The position numbers were made by a program, and so were the translations under genes. This document shows positions 33,950 to 45,680 of a stretch of DNA of 64,000 bases, one piece after another. The notes under the pieces were generated by a model. It did not search any database. It had not been told where the DNA came from and saw only the letters and a program-made list of their open reading frames with translations. The first letter of the stretch is position 1. Every line of letters begins with the position of its first letter. The stretch comes from Paraspadella gotoi (lineage: Eukaryota > Chaetognatha), in the NCBI GenBank assembly GCA_051294375.1, contig CM119266.1:19603657-19667656 (forward strand), given 5' to 3'.

Positions 33950-34243
33950 CTGATTCACTAAAATTAATTATGTTTGAAATCAATCTACAAAAATCAGGTT
34001 GAAAAAGTTTTTCGTAAATGTATTCCATCAATACAAAAATCACAGGTAAAAAGCCGTGAGATATCGTATTGGCCACCAAATCATCACCCAAGACTTTTTC
34101 CGGGTACGATTCACGTGAGAAGACGACGACGACGACGACGACGACGACCGTGACGACGCGACCCAAAGCGATGCCGATCACAAAGCGATCGATGTGTGAT
34201 TTTCCGAAAATCGAATGTTTGCCGAATTCGCGATTCGACCAAC
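33950..34243 (-). CDS. Candidate internal exon, 294 bp, unidentified
   Basis: On the minus strand, pyrimidine-rich TTTCTTCCTCGGCCGCAG gives a good acceptor just before 34243 and CAG/GTAATG a fair donor after 33950. The frame between is open for its full 294 bp (98 x 3). It reads for example SNREFGKHSIFGKSHIDRF, a poly-Val run from the (GTC)n tract, SRESYPEKVLGDDLVANTI and MEYIYEKLFQPDFCRLISN. The plus strand over 34069-34329 is also open with a Thr run and a soluble-looking tail (PAAEEEIENATLIGRILADR), so strand is uncertain. Confidence 0.28.
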
Positions 34244-34487
34244 CTGCGGCCGAGGAAGAAATCGAAAACGCGACGCTGATTGGTCGAATACTTGCCGATC
34301 GATGGGAGGATCAAGTGCATGTTTCGTAAATGGGACGAGGAAGAGGAAATAAGAGATCGAGTCACAAGGAAGAGAAAATGAGCAACAGGTTATTTGATCG
34401 GAGAAGGAAGTGTTGGATGAGGAGGATGAGGAGGAGGAGAAAGAGGAGGAGGAAGAAGAGGATTAAATAGGAGAATACCTGTTGGTA

Positions 34488-34545
34488 AAGAAGAAGAAGA
34501 AGAAGAAGAAGAAGAAGAAGAAGAAGAAGAAGAAGAAGAAGATAT
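34488..34545. repeat. (GAA)n microsatellite
   Basis: Pure AAG/GAA run. Confidence 0.95.
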
Positions 34546-34654
34546 CGAAACCTATATAATAGGAATTAAATTCGGGAGACCAATTGCTAGTCTAGGTAAG
34601 TAATGCGGATGATACTAAACCAATATAAACATAATTATTTTTATAAAAAAAGCT

Positions 34655-34960
34655 TTCTTGCCCCTGAGTTACAAGATAATAACTGAGCAGGACCATGCAA
34701 GCTTTCAATCCAGACGCTCTTACAACCCTATTTATTCAATCACAGAATACCTGGTTTGTCTATCAATGAAGGGGTATAATGTTTCAAAGAGTGTTTAAAT
34801 TGTATATTAGGACCACTCCCTTCGGATCGGGAATTACTACTCCGCACTGGCATCGAAACACAAGGAGCTGACTGTTATGAAACTCGTACTACCCTTGTAA
34901 AACTTATCCATTTATTTTATAAATGGATAAGTTATCTCGCCTCTGTCTTTAGACAGGCAA
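34655..34960 (-). repeat. Family A copy A4, rearranged
   Basis: 34660-34810 in reverse complement matches the region of copy A1 (CTTTGAAACATTATACCCCT, CCAGGTATTCTGTGA, GGATTGAAAGCTTGCA, TTATTATCTTGTAA). 34905-34935 has an inverted AAATGGATAAGTT pair that may come from the family terminal module. Confidence 0.65.
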
Positions 34961-35366
34961 ATTAAAAATATTTAATTACTTTTTTATTATTTATTTTTCA
35001 TCATTTTTTTAAAATTTGTTATTTATTAAATTGTGGAATGAAAAACTCATCACAATTAGATTAGTATTAAGCATAATTGCAGCTAAACTTGAAACATCTC
35101 CGACAACGATGACAAAGATAATGACGCCGATGATGACGATGACGATAACTCTGCTTTGCCTTAGGTCGACGATTTGAGAATCAGAGTCTAGAGACTAGAG
35201 TGGAAGCGACTCCTAAATAATCATTACATATATTATCTGTATGAGACCCCGTTATATTTAACAAGGAAAACATTTTTTTAAATAAATTTTACCCAATAAC
35301 AATTTATAATCAGTGTAAAATATTATTCCACAAAAAATACAAAGTTTTTCTATTCGTGTGTAGCGT

Positions 35367-35554
35367 TTACAGAAAAAGAGAAAGCAATTTACCGTTAAAC
35401 GTAACTCTACCATAACATAAAGTACTTTGTTGATTAACCGCGCTGGAGCAAAAGAGAGCGGGGATCCAACTTTGAAAAATATTTATGAGTTTGCGAACGA
35501 GAGATGAATTGTGATTTTTCTGTGTGTCCCAAGCACGGTATCGGTTGCTGCTAC

Positions 35555-35591
<37 letters not shown>
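35367..35591 (-). CDS. Candidate ORF starting with a poly-Met run, 74 aa
   Basis: A (CAT)n tract at about 35557-35592 reads as consecutive ATG codons on the minus strand, followed by NSSSNRYRAWDTQKNHNSSL and VRKLINIFQSWIPALFCSSA to a stop. The post-repeat part has balanced composition. AACG/GTAAAT near the end could be a donor. No domain recognised and the poly-Met start is probably incidental. Confidence 0.22.
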
Positions 35592-35592
<1 letters not shown>

Positions 35593-35600
35593 GATACTGA

Positions 35601-35855
35601 TTAAGGTGCTTTTTTAAGAGCGATTATTATGGCACTCATCCCACCGACAGCTTTATTGTTAATGATACTATGTAAAGTCCATGTAAAGTCATTATTTATT
35701 TTAACAGTTACGTGGTTGCCTTTTTTTTGTCGCGAGTGAAGAGACCCCAATCGCTTTTTATGCGTTTTTGACATTCTATGGTTATGCTTCGTTGATGATA
35801 TGAATTTCCTTAAAAAAATAAATACATTTTTAAAAAAAATTAAAATTTCGTACAT
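35601..35855 (-). CDS. Candidate ORF, 84 aa, unidentified
   Basis: Immediately upstream (in minus-strand order) of the preceding ORF. After a Phe-rich start it reads MSKTHKKRLGSLHSRQKKGN and VTVKINNDFTWTLHSIINNK, ending KKAP before TAA. Composition is protein-like, but AT-rich chance ORFs of this size occur. Confidence 0.2.
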   Translation of the reverse strand: MYEILIFFKNVFIFLRKFISSTKHNHRMSKTHKKRLGSLHSRQKKGNHVTVKINNDFTWTLHSIINNKAVGGMSAIIIALKKAP

Positions 35856-36104
35856 ATGTTACATTATCATTATGGCGAGCCGAGGAAATTTAGTTGTTCT
35901 TATTAATAAATTCGGAATAGAATAAAACAACCAAAAAACCATAAAAACTACTAAGGTTTTAATTAGCTCGATTTATTAAGGCTTCCTCTCGAAACACAAA
36001 AAGTTTTTACCAATTCTATCGTCACACTTCGACGCTGATCGAGTCGACGTAATTAGGCTCAAACTTTCCATCGTTAACGTTTAATTACTTTAAATAAAAA
36101 TCGA

Positions 36105-36215
36105 AATTTTAACTATTTATTTATTGATTTATTGATTTATTGATTTATTGATTGATTTATTGATTTATTGATTGATTTATTTGTTTTTTATTTATTGATT
36201 TATTGATTTATTGAT

Positions 36216-36286
<71 letters not shown>

Positions 36287-36355
36287 GTTATTTATTTAAA
36301 TCAAAATCAAAATTTTAACTATTTATTTATTTTAACTATTTATTTATTTGTTTTA
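36105..36355. repeat. (TTTA)n / TTGATTTA microsatellite
   Basis: Mixed TTTATTGA then pure TTTA units to about 36296, with a degenerate echo (AACTATTTATTTATT) to 36355. Confidence 0.95.
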
Positions 36356-36714
36356 GTTATCTGCAATGCTACAATTTTTTCAAATTAATTATAAATTATA
36401 CCATAATAATATACGTAAATATTTTTATAAATTATAATACTCTCTAGGGAAAACATTTAATCAACCTGCATTAATATTAATCCAAATTCACATTCGTTAC
36501 AATGAATTAATTAACAATTATTTTTGTTGAAAGCAACCTTTATTAACGGTCAGTAAACTCTAATAGTCACCTTTTATTGTCAATTAAACCTCTTTCTCAT
36601 TTTCTTCAACTTTTTTTTCATTCATCTTTCATCCTTGTTTTCATTCATTCGTCGACGCAAGTTAATCGTTTTCCATCTCATCTTCGACGCAAAAAAACAG
36701 TCTTCCGTCTTTTA

Positions 36715-36906
36715 TTATGCAAATGAGATTTATGAGTCGTCTTTTCCGCTTTTACCTCCGACGCCCCCCCCCACACTCTTCTCCTACAAAACCCAAGATC
36801 CCTCCGCTCCTTTTTGTTAGAACGTTTTCCCGGAAGTCGATCTCCAACGAAAGTAAACCTATAAAAACCGCCACCGGTCCGAAGACTACGTTATGCAAAT
36901 GAGATT
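36715..36906 (+). promoter_or_regulatory. Paired octamer motifs with TATA-like box
   Basis: TTATGCAAATGAGATT occurs exactly twice, at 36715-36730 and 36891-36906, 176 bp apart. ATGCAAAT is the POU/Oct octamer consensus, used for example in snRNA and histone promoters. A TATAAAA-like CCTATAAAAACC lies between them (36857-36868) and a CpG-rich stretch (36900-37050) follows. An overlapping 61-aa basic ORF (36717-36902) begins in the first motif. I found no snRNA or histone sequence downstream. Confidence 0.4.
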
Positions 36907-37254
36907 CTCGCATTGAAACGAGACGAGAGAAGCATCCGCCGCCATTCGCCAGGGGAGCTCACGTCGGAACTGTCAACAAAAACGGAGAACAAAAGAATCC
37001 CGAGGACGCCGGCCCCCGTCGCCGCGATTTAACCGCCGTCCGAACCGACAAGGATAAAAAAAAAAGAAAAGAAAGAAGAAATGATGCGTTGCTAAGCGAC
37101 GGGGTCTCTTCGCCGAACAACAACAGGTGGCGTCACGAGGAGGATTGAAAACACAGAGTTTTTTTTGTTTTTTTTTTTTAGATCCGAAGACTGTTCGTTG
37201 GAGACATGGAGGCTTCGGAGGAACGAAAAAAGTTTATAAAAAAAAAGTATTTTA

Positions 37255-37534
37255 AAGAAGAGAGAGAGAAGAGAGGAGAGAGAGAGAGAGAGAGAGAGAG
37301 AAGAGAGAGAGAAGAGGAGAGAGGAGAGGAGAGAGAGAGAGAGAAGAAGAGAGAGAGAGAGAGAGGGGAGAGAGACAAAGAACAGCATTGCGACTTTAGA
37401 CGAGAGGAGAGAGAGAGAGGAGAGTGAGGAAGAGAGGAGAAGAGAGAGAAGAAAGAGGAGAGAGAGGAAAAGAGAAACAGAGACAGAGAAAGAGAGAGGA
37501 GAGAGAAAGAAGAGAGAAAGAAGAGAAAAGAGAC

Positions 37535-37574
<40 letters not shown>

Positions 37575-37649
37575 AGAGGAGAGAGGGAGAGAGAAGAGAG
37601 GAGAGAGAGATGAGGGGAGAGACAAAAGAACAGCACTGCGACTTTAGAC

Positions 37650-37686
<37 letters not shown>

Positions 37687-37795
37687 GAGAGAGATCAGAA
37701 GAGAGAGAGAGAGAGAGAGAAGAGAGAGTGACGAGAAGAGAGAAATGAGAGAAGCAGAGAGAGAAAGAGAAAGAGAGAGAGAGAGATGAAACAGG
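37255..37795. repeat. Long GA-rich tract with internal ~246-bp duplication
   Basis: (GA)n with GAAGAGA breaks. The unique island AACAGCATTGCGACTTTAGA (37380) recurs as AACAGCACTGCGACTTTAGA (37627), showing that the tract grew by duplicating a unit of about 246 bp. All six-frame ORFs here are artefacts. Confidence 0.9.
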
Positions 37796-37859
37796 CAGAG
37801 CATGAGAAGGAGCAGGAGCAACACCAGCTTTTAAACTCCGGAAGTGAGGGTCAAAAATA

Positions 37860-39000
37860 TTTGCCACGAAAAACGGAAGATAATGAATTTGAGAAGTGAA
37901 AGTTTCTCGCTTATAGCCTTATATGCGTAACAAATTAAAGCCTTATAAAGCAGCCTTACAAATTTTTAAATGCAAACATAACAAAATTCAAGCAAAATAA
38001 TATATTTAGAGGAAAAATAAGTCATAACACGATAAAACATGATACGCAATAACTTAACCTACACTCATTCTGATTCCTAAATCTAGATCCTAGATCGTCT
38101 CAACTCATTCTTAACCGATCAAAATTTTTTCACGAATCCTACTTCTGGATTAGAATAAAGATAAATCGAGCCAAAATGCAAAAATAGAATAATTAAAATA
38201 TTTTTAATATAATAATACAATTTTTTGGCAAAAATTTAACTCCGAATTGGTTTTCGTTCAGTTAAAAAAAATAGTATTTTGTTTTTGAAAGTCTGATCGG
38301 ATGAGGTTTCGATCCTCTGACGGAGAGTTAGGATAAAATGTATCGCTGTGAAACAAAAGACGATGTATCCCCCAAATATCCCTTTAATACTAATGAGGAT
38401 AATGAAAATTTTAATTCACGCTTCCTTTCTCAATAATGACACCAATAAAATCTTTATGATTCTTTAAATATTGAATACGAAACTGAGCTTTTTCCTAATT
38501 GAAGTGAATAATGATTATTTAAAATAGCAGAAATGATCTTACATGTATTTGGATTTTAATGCGAGCAATGGTAGTGTTGGAAAATCTTATAATTGTTAAT
38601 GACATTGGCTTTGCGGAATTTAGAAGACTTTATATTCATAATTTATATTTTTATTCATATTATATTCATAATATTGTAGTTGCAAGTAAAGGCCAAAAAA
38701 ACTAAAACAAAACAACATCTTGTCAGAGAGATAAAAACCTTATAATACAAAATTAAAACCTTATAATACAAAATTTTTACATCTATAAATTTAAATACTT
38801 GGTTCGAATAATTCATTTTTTCAAACTTACATATATATAAATACGTATCTATAAATAAGAAAAAATGGTTTAAAATATTGACATTTTTTGTAGTTTTTTA
38901 AACATTTCTTAAAAATCGCATCAATTTCTAATAATTTCAAGATTCGATACTTAACTACTGCGAGTGGTAATAAAATCATAACGATCGACTTACGAAATGA
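37860..39000. other. AT-rich intergenic or intronic DNA
   Basis: No ORF, repeat unit or regulatory motif that I could support. Confidence 0.6.
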
Positions 39001-39020
39001 AAGAGAAATCCATGTTACTT

Positions 39021-39209
39021 TTATTCTATTCCATGCTGCAACACTCCTGCGGCTGCGACTCCAGTACCGAACGATCCGGCTGCTGCTGTAAACCTTTGTC
39101 GTTGATATCGACGTGACAGAATGAGATTGAAGTTACGAGTGACGAGTGACGAGTCGCCTAAACCACGTGTTACGATTACTGGCACCAAAGATCTGCCAAG
39201 GATTTTCAT
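39021..39209 (-). CDS. Candidate small ORF, 62 aa, mitochondrial-presequence-like
   Basis: ATG (39209) opens MKILGRSLVPVIVTRGLGDS, Arg-rich and free of acidic residues until residue 19, then SRRYQRQRFTAAAGSFGTGV and a stop. The N-terminal composition resembles a mitochondrial targeting peptide. A GTAAGT donor lies just past the stop (about 39000), suggesting a different frame might be the spliced one. Unidentified. Confidence 0.25.
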   Translation of the reverse strand: MKILGRSLVPVIVTRGLGDSSLVTRNFNLILSRRYQRQRFTAAAGSFGTGVAAAGVLQHGIE

Positions 39210-39284
39210 CTTTTCGTTTTTTAAATTGATTATATAATTTAATTTATTTTAAACGGTGACAATAAACGATAAGCGGTAAACAAG

Positions 39285-39385
39285 CTAACTTGCCTCCTGA
39301 CATTAAATAGGGTTAAGCCATTCATCTCTCTTTCAAATAATAACTAAGCCTAACCCTGTATGCTTTCAATCATGACTTTCAGTCT
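39285..39385 (-). repeat. Family A fragment A5
   Basis: ATAATAACTAAGC..TGCTTTCAATCATGACT parallels copies A1 and A4. Strongly diverged. Confidence 0.45.
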
Positions 39386-40334
39386 TCAGCATGATTTTTT
39401 TTTTCCTTTGTAACATTTCTCTCAGACTCGGTATCAGTTTTCCCCGTCGACCTAAATTGTAGTCACGGACGAAAGGACCTTCGTTATGAATGGACAACGT
39501 CATTCCTCTAGCACCAATGGTAAGCTGCTTCCACAAATCAAGCGGAAGCCTCATTCACGATCCAAGCATCGTAAATCCACATTCCTTTTCTCGGTCTGTC
39601 TGTCTGGCGTTATCATCGTTAGGATTGGATATAAGGCATAACCATAAGTGTAGTAAATTAAGTTTTCTAATGAGGTTAACATTTTCAGGCCGCATACCTT
39701 CAAGATTTCGCTTATTCTCTACTTTTTTTTCCGGTATCATTTTTGTGATTCTTATCGATTTAGACTCGGCCTTTCGATAATAGCATTTTCGGTACCTTCT
39801 CCAAAAATTGGTTTCGCCTCCGCTTTTTGTTTTCTTTTCATCTCACATGAGATTCTTAAATCGAATTTCTTAAGAAATGGAGGGAAAATGTCGGAGGAGA
39901 AAGAGAAAAAAAAGTTTTCATTGTGACAGAATGGTAGTTTTTTAATAAATTTTTCTAGGCAATTAAAGCATTCATTTTGACTAATCAGTATGTAGAGTTG
40001 CGACCGAAGGGATTCCTAGCCCTGATTAAAATTCAAAACTCGGTGGAAACAAAATATGTTAGACGGCGCCCTCACTGATGCAATGCATAGCTAGATATTC
40101 TTTCCTCTGCTAGATATTCTGCTAATTTTTTTAGGCGAAGAAAGTTTATGATTATGATCTCTAGGGTAGGCAGGTTGTTTCGAAAAGCCAAGATGACAAA
40201 AAAGTATCTCGGAATTTAAAGCACTCTTATAGAAACTAAAAAATAAAAAGTAAAAAAATCTGAAATTACTTTAGAATTACTTAAATTGCTATTATAGAAC
40301 ACTGCGAACAAATAGGACAAAATATCAACCAAGC

Positions 40335-40430
40335 TTATTGTATGAAATCGGTACAACCAATATAAAAATTATCCATTCATTTAATAAATAAGCTATGCTA
40401 GTCACTGGAAAATGCTTCTGTTTGGAGAAG
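40335..40430 (-). repeat. Family A fragment A6 (end module)
   Basis: GGTACAACCAATATAAAAAT and TATCCATTCATTTAATAAAT are the reverse complement of the copy A3 end. Confidence 0.8.
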
Positions 40431-40616
40431 ATTTAAAAAAAAATATTTATGAAAGTTCCAAAATTACTTTTTATTTTTTATTTTTTAATTTTTAGATTTA
40501 AAATATCTATTATTGATGATTTTATTTATTTGTTAACATATTTTTGTGTTAAATATTTAAATATAATATGATGATAATATTATTATTCTTTTATCTATAA
40601 AATATGTTTTACGTAT

Positions 40617-40800
40617 AATCAAAGTATCCGCCATTCGCTAGTGCATTCTTCCCCACTTTTCCTATTCTTGATCTTGTGCATGGGACGGTTTCGTCCCAAT
40701 CTTTGATCATCGCTTCTCCTCCAATCACAGGCTTGGAATCTTTGATTCGCCAATGAGAGGACGAGAATTCGACCTTTTGCGTCACTCATGGGGCCATTGA
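40617..40800. promoter_or_regulatory. CCAAT-box cluster in GC-richer islet
   Basis: Three CCAAT boxes in the same orientation: TCCCAATC (about 40694), CCAATCACAGG (40721) and GCCAATGAG (about 40749). Clustered NF-Y sites mark animal promoters. A minus-strand ORF over the same stretch is unconvincing. Direction of transcription unknown. Confidence 0.35.
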
Positions 40801-40854
40801 ACCTCATAAGTCTAATTTAGCCTTTTTTTGCTACCAATTCGATCCATTGCCTTA

Positions 40855-40882
40855 GTCATCGTCGTCGCCATTGTCGTTTCCA

Positions 40883-40914
<32 letters not shown>

Positions 40915-41105
40915 ACTATCATGGGGCAACTGGGTTCTCGGTTCTCGCTAGACCGTGTCGTGGTGAAACTTCGCTTTTGCCGACGACGACGAAGACGACG
41001 ACAACGACGACGTGTCGAACGCGAATGACGACGATGTCGACGACGACGAGCGTTCTCACGACGAAAAACCACTCGTGGTTCGATAACAAGAGAGAGAGAG
41101 AGAGA
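40855..41105. repeat. (CGT/CAT)n and (GAC)n trinucleotides, short (GA)n
   Basis: CATCGTCGT runs at 40855-40915, CGACGACGA at 40980-41055 and (GA)n at 41090-41106. Val or Arg runs in overlapping ORFs come from these. Confidence 0.85.
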
Positions 41106-42274
41106 GAGTGAGTAACCCCATCGACTTGCAGCCAGAAAACATCCTTTCTAATACTACTAGTTTTTACTATTACTACTACTACTATAACTATTACTACTAC
41201 AAAAAAAAGCTACGACCACGACAACTTTAACGACAACTACAACAAGAAAAATAAACTCTACCCCGCTCAAAAAAATATTACTAACATAAGTTGTCGGGTT
41301 TTTTTTTTCCGTCAACATTTTTGTCTCCGGCAAATCGAGACCAAAAAGACTTCCAAGTCCATTTCTCTCTCTTTCTTTCTCCCTGCGTTGCTAACGGCTT
41401 TAGAAGAAAGAAATCACTTTGTTCTTTTGTCGAAACTGATGCTGCATGTGATTGAAGTAGCAGAAATTCATTTCGTAGTCGAAAAGAAGAAAACCTCCAA
41501 ACGTGATTTTTCTCAGTAACACAAAATTCAGTCATCACTAAAAATCGAAATAAGGAAAAAAAAAAAAAAAGCCAAAGTTTATTAACAACCAATCATCAAC
41601 AAAAAAAATCCCTTCCTGGTCAATTTTTACAACCACTAACTGTTTTCTTTCTAAAAACGAACAAAAATTTATGTTTGTCGAACGTAAATTGTTTTTTTAG
41701 AAGTTTAGAATAAAACAAAACAAAAAAAGCAAAAAAAAACTTTTTTAACTTCAACTTCAGTTTGATCGAACGAAAGATTAGTTAGATTAATAAGAAGAAA
41801 ACTCTATTACCAAATCATCGTCCAAGATTTCACGATGGTAAGAATTGAATAAATTTGCTTCAAGAACGCAAATAAGCAATCGACTAACATCATCTAACTG
41901 AAACCAAAAAAAAAGAAGCACAATCATTAATAATCGAAGCGTCGTTATAGCAACCAATTCCAGATCTCCCCTTCCCCCTTAATAAAAATAAAACAAAACA
42001 AAACAACAACAAAAAAACAACAAAAAAACCCCGAAAACCAAAGCAAAACTGTTTTTTTTCCTCAAATCTATCGAGAAGGTAAGTTACGCCACGAAATATC
42101 AAAAGTACATAATATTCATCATTAAATAATAGCAAGGGCATCTCTGTGATCCAACGTACTCGTAACGATAGTCTCGAAAATAATCATAACATTTAAATAT
42201 AAAAGAATAAAATAAAGTTAGAATGACTTGATAAGATAAATAACGAGCGGCGTTTATGTTCGCTCGGAATATCT

Positions 42275-42485
42275 CCCCCGCCCCCGCCCCCCCCCCCGTT
42301 TTTTGTCCTCTTAAATCGCCGTTTGATCCGGTGATTGTTGCTGGCTTCCGGCTCCGGCCCCATCCATCCGCTGATCCGGCCTCCGTCCCGGTCATTCCCG
42401 ACGACGCTGATTGGCCGGATATCCCTTCGAGTTGATGTTCATTAGCCGAAAATTCTCGCGACGTCAATAGGTCGACCTCTCTCAT
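42275..42485. promoter_or_regulatory. GC-box plus inverted CCAAT islet, with minus-strand ORF start
   Basis: CCCCCGCCCCCGCCCC (from 42275) is a GC/Sp1-type box. CTGATTGGCCGG (about 42407) contains an inverted CCAAT. On the minus strand an ATG at 42485 opens MREVDLLTSREFSANEHQLE with protein-like composition for about 60 residues before low-quality sequence. Either a short first exon or a bare promoter. Confidence 0.3.
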
Positions 42486-42541
42486 TGATTTTTTTTGTTG
42501 ACCACCTTTGAACCGTGGATGAACCCGGAAACAAACGGAGA

Positions 42542-42676
<135 letters not shown>

Positions 42677-43535
42677 TGTTCCAGTGAAAAGTAGGGTCAG
42701 GAAATGATAATAACGAACAATATACGTTACCGAATTATTAGCCTACATTACATTATATCCATTACATTATATCCATTACATACAATACATCTATTACATT
42801 ACATTCATATTCTTTATTAGGTATTATATCCAAAATTACTTTTACTTTTATTGTCCAAACTCCACGAGTGGCAGGGGGCGAGAGACTGGCATTGTTTTGT
42901 CAGAACTAAGATCGGAGTAACTCAATGAAACAGAAAAAATATTAACTAAATAAGAAAGAAGGAAATAAAAAATAAAAATACTACCAATATTAAATTCCTT
43001 ATTCCCTCTACTTTCTGGCTGGTTTTCTTGCGATTTGTTCATGTAGTACTTTTAAAAGTAGATAAAAAAATGTTTTAAGATTTAGGTAACCACAGAAGAG
43101 GATGGGAGATGAGAGAAACGAGAAATGATGGAACGTTGCTTAGGAGTGTTGGAACCGCTAACGACTCGACAGAAAACCCAGACTCGGTTAAGATGATAAA
43201 TGATGAAACTTGAAAACGTTTTCATGTTGGAAAAAAAAATAGACTTTTTGAGTCAAGAAAGTTTTTTTTCGCTTTAAAATCTAAACTCAAAATTAATATA
43301 TACCATCGAGGAGACAAAGCGAGAGATGGAGAGACAAAGAGAGAAAAAGAAATAATGTTTTTTCTCTTTCTTAAGCTAATTTTGTTTTGATATCACTGCA
43401 GCTCAATTATTTTGAAAATTCCATCCCTACTTGAGTAAATATTGGGGGATAAAACAATGAGAAAACAAACGAAAAAAACTGGAAAAGAGTAAAAAAAGAG
43501 GGATGAAGGAAACAGAAAGAAAACGAGAATAAGAA

Positions 43536-44235
43536 AGAGATTGTGTTGTGTCACCGGATGTAATAAAGAAAAAAAAGAAAGCAATTGTATTGTGTCACCG
43601 GATGTAAGGAAAGAAGAAAAAGAAAGGGATTATGTTGTGTCACCGAATGTAAGAAAAGGCTAAAGAGAAAGCGATTGTGTTGTGTCATTGGATGTAATGA
43701 AAGGAGAAAGAGAAGGTGATTGTGTTGTGTCACCGGATGTAATGAAAGGATAGAGAAAGAGCGATTGTGTTGTGTCACCGGATGAAAGGAAAGGAGAAAG
43801 AGAAAGCGATTGTGTTGTGTCACTGAATGTAAGGAAAGGAGAGAGAGAAAGCGATTGTGTTGTGTCACCAGATGTAGGGAAAGAAGTAAAACAAAGCAAT
43901 TGTGTTGTGTCACCGGAGGTAAGGAAAGGAGAAAGAGAAAGAGATTGTGTTGTGTCACCGGATGTAATAAAGAAAAAAAAGAAAGCGATTGTGTTGTGTC
44001 ACAGGATGTAATGAAAGGAGAGAGAAAAAGTGGTTGTGTTGTGTCACCGGATATAAGGAGAGGAGAAAGAGCAAATGATTGTGTTGTGTCACCGGATGTA
44101 ATGAAAGGAGAGAGAAAAAGCGATTGTGTTGTGTCACCGGATGTAAGAAAAGAAGAAAAAGAAAGAGATTGTGTTGTGCCACCGGATCTAAGAGAAGGAG
44201 AAAGAGAAAGCGGTTGTGTTGTGTCACCGGATTTA
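43536..44235. repeat. 45-bp minisatellite, ~16 units
   Basis: Unit GATTGTGTTGTGTCACCGGA then TGTAAGGAAAGGAGAAAGAG. The 45-bp period holds for most units with occasional 44- or 40-bp variants, so the frame shifts between units. Both strands therefore show long repetitive ORFs (ERESDCVVSPDV on plus, MTQHNRFLFLLS on minus). The shifts argue against a coding array. Confidence 0.95.
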
Positions 44236-44326
44236 AGACACGAAGTTGAAGGACGTTCGTTTTACGCGAGTCATTGACGAGGGCCTCCTTTAGTCGCTAC
44301 TAGGGACAGAACAAAAGAAGGGGAAA

Positions 44327-44333
<7 letters not shown>

Positions 44334-44410
<77 letters not shown>

Positions 44411-44633
44411 AGAAGGAGAGAGAGAGAGAGAGAAGAGAGAAAACGGGGAAAAAAAAATCACGAGGGATAATGAAAAAAAGCCGGATTTAAAAAACTGAAC
44501 AATGGTAAGGAAAGAGAAAGCTTTCGCGAAGAATGTGAAAAGTAGGGAAAAAAGGAAAGAAAAAAGGGCGGGACATAAAAGAAAAGAAGAAAGAAAGGAG
44601 CAAAAGAAAGTGCGGAAGATGAGAGAGAGAGAG

Positions 44634-44682
<49 letters not shown>
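44334..44682. repeat. (GA)n microsatellites
   Basis: Runs at 44334-44444 and 44620-44682, separated by purine-rich non-repetitive sequence. Confidence 0.93.
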
Positions 44683-45334
44683 TGACAAATCGAGACTTGA
44701 ATTTAATCCGTTTGTTATTCGTAGTTCTCCTTTGAACTTCGCTTTTCCTTTATCTCTCTTTTTCTTTTAAGGAACTGGATCTAAGTATTATTTAACTGGA
44801 GGTCTTGATATTAAAAGTACTGTTGGGGCAATTATAATATAATTAGAGGTGAAGTATTTATTTTCCACGGAGTTTAACAAAAACTAATATAAAATTCCCT
44901 TCCCGCTCTGTTCACTTGTTCCATATCCAAAATTATACGTCGCGTATTCTTCGACGCTACGCGACCATCTCGTGCCAGCGTAGCGTGACGCTGGCCTTTC
45001 TCGTCCACATCGTCGCCCACGCGACACAAACGCCAACTCAAAATTATGGCTCAACTTTTTCCTCGTTTTTCAACTTTTTCCATTTCATTCTCGACATTGC
45101 GTCTCTTTGTTTATTGTTTTTTTTTCGACTCCGGTTTTTATTTCGGAAAGAAAGAAAGGATAAAAAAGGAAATGGGAACTTTCTTATTCGCTTTATAAGT
45201 GTTAAGACTCGATACATTGTCATTGATTAAACTACTTAATTTTCTAAAAAAATTTGGTCAAAATACTTTCGATTTGTTGGGCTACCACGTGATTTTGACA
45301 TGATTTTATATAATTTCCTCGTTGGGAGAATGCA

Positions 45335-45680
45335 ATCAGAATGAAGAGATGGCGTGCAATCCGATTGTAGAGAGTGCAATCAGAATGTAGAGACAGTGCA
45401 ATCAGATTGTAGAGAGAGTGCAATCTGATTGGAAGAAAGAGTGCAATCAGATAGGAGAGAGAGTGTAATCAGATTGGAGAGAGAGCGCAATCAGATTGGA
45501 GAGAGAGTGCAATCAGAATGGAGAGATAGTATACAATCAGATTGTACAGAGAGTGCAATCAGATTGTAGAGAGAGTGCAATCAGATTGTAGAAAGAGTGC
45601 AATCTGATTGGGGAGAGAGAGTGCAATCAGATTGGATAGAGAGTGCTAACAGATAGTCGAGAGAGTGCAATCAGACGGAA
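45335..45680. repeat. ~22-bp minisatellite, ~14 units
   Basis: Unit GAGAGTGCAATCAGATTGTA with GGAGA/GTAGA variants. Confidence 0.94.

Noticed and set aside
38305-38345. tRNA T-arm-like GGTTTCGATCC
   Set aside because: No acceptor stem or anticodon arm in the flanks.
39490-39780. 96-aa plus-strand ORF as a retroelement fragment
   Set aside because: No reverse-transcriptase or integrase motif; the opposite strand is equally open.
43536-44277. 155-aa and 135-aa repetitive ORFs as a repeat protein
   Set aside because: They are two frames and two strands of one 45-bp minisatellite, with unit-length changes that shift the frame.
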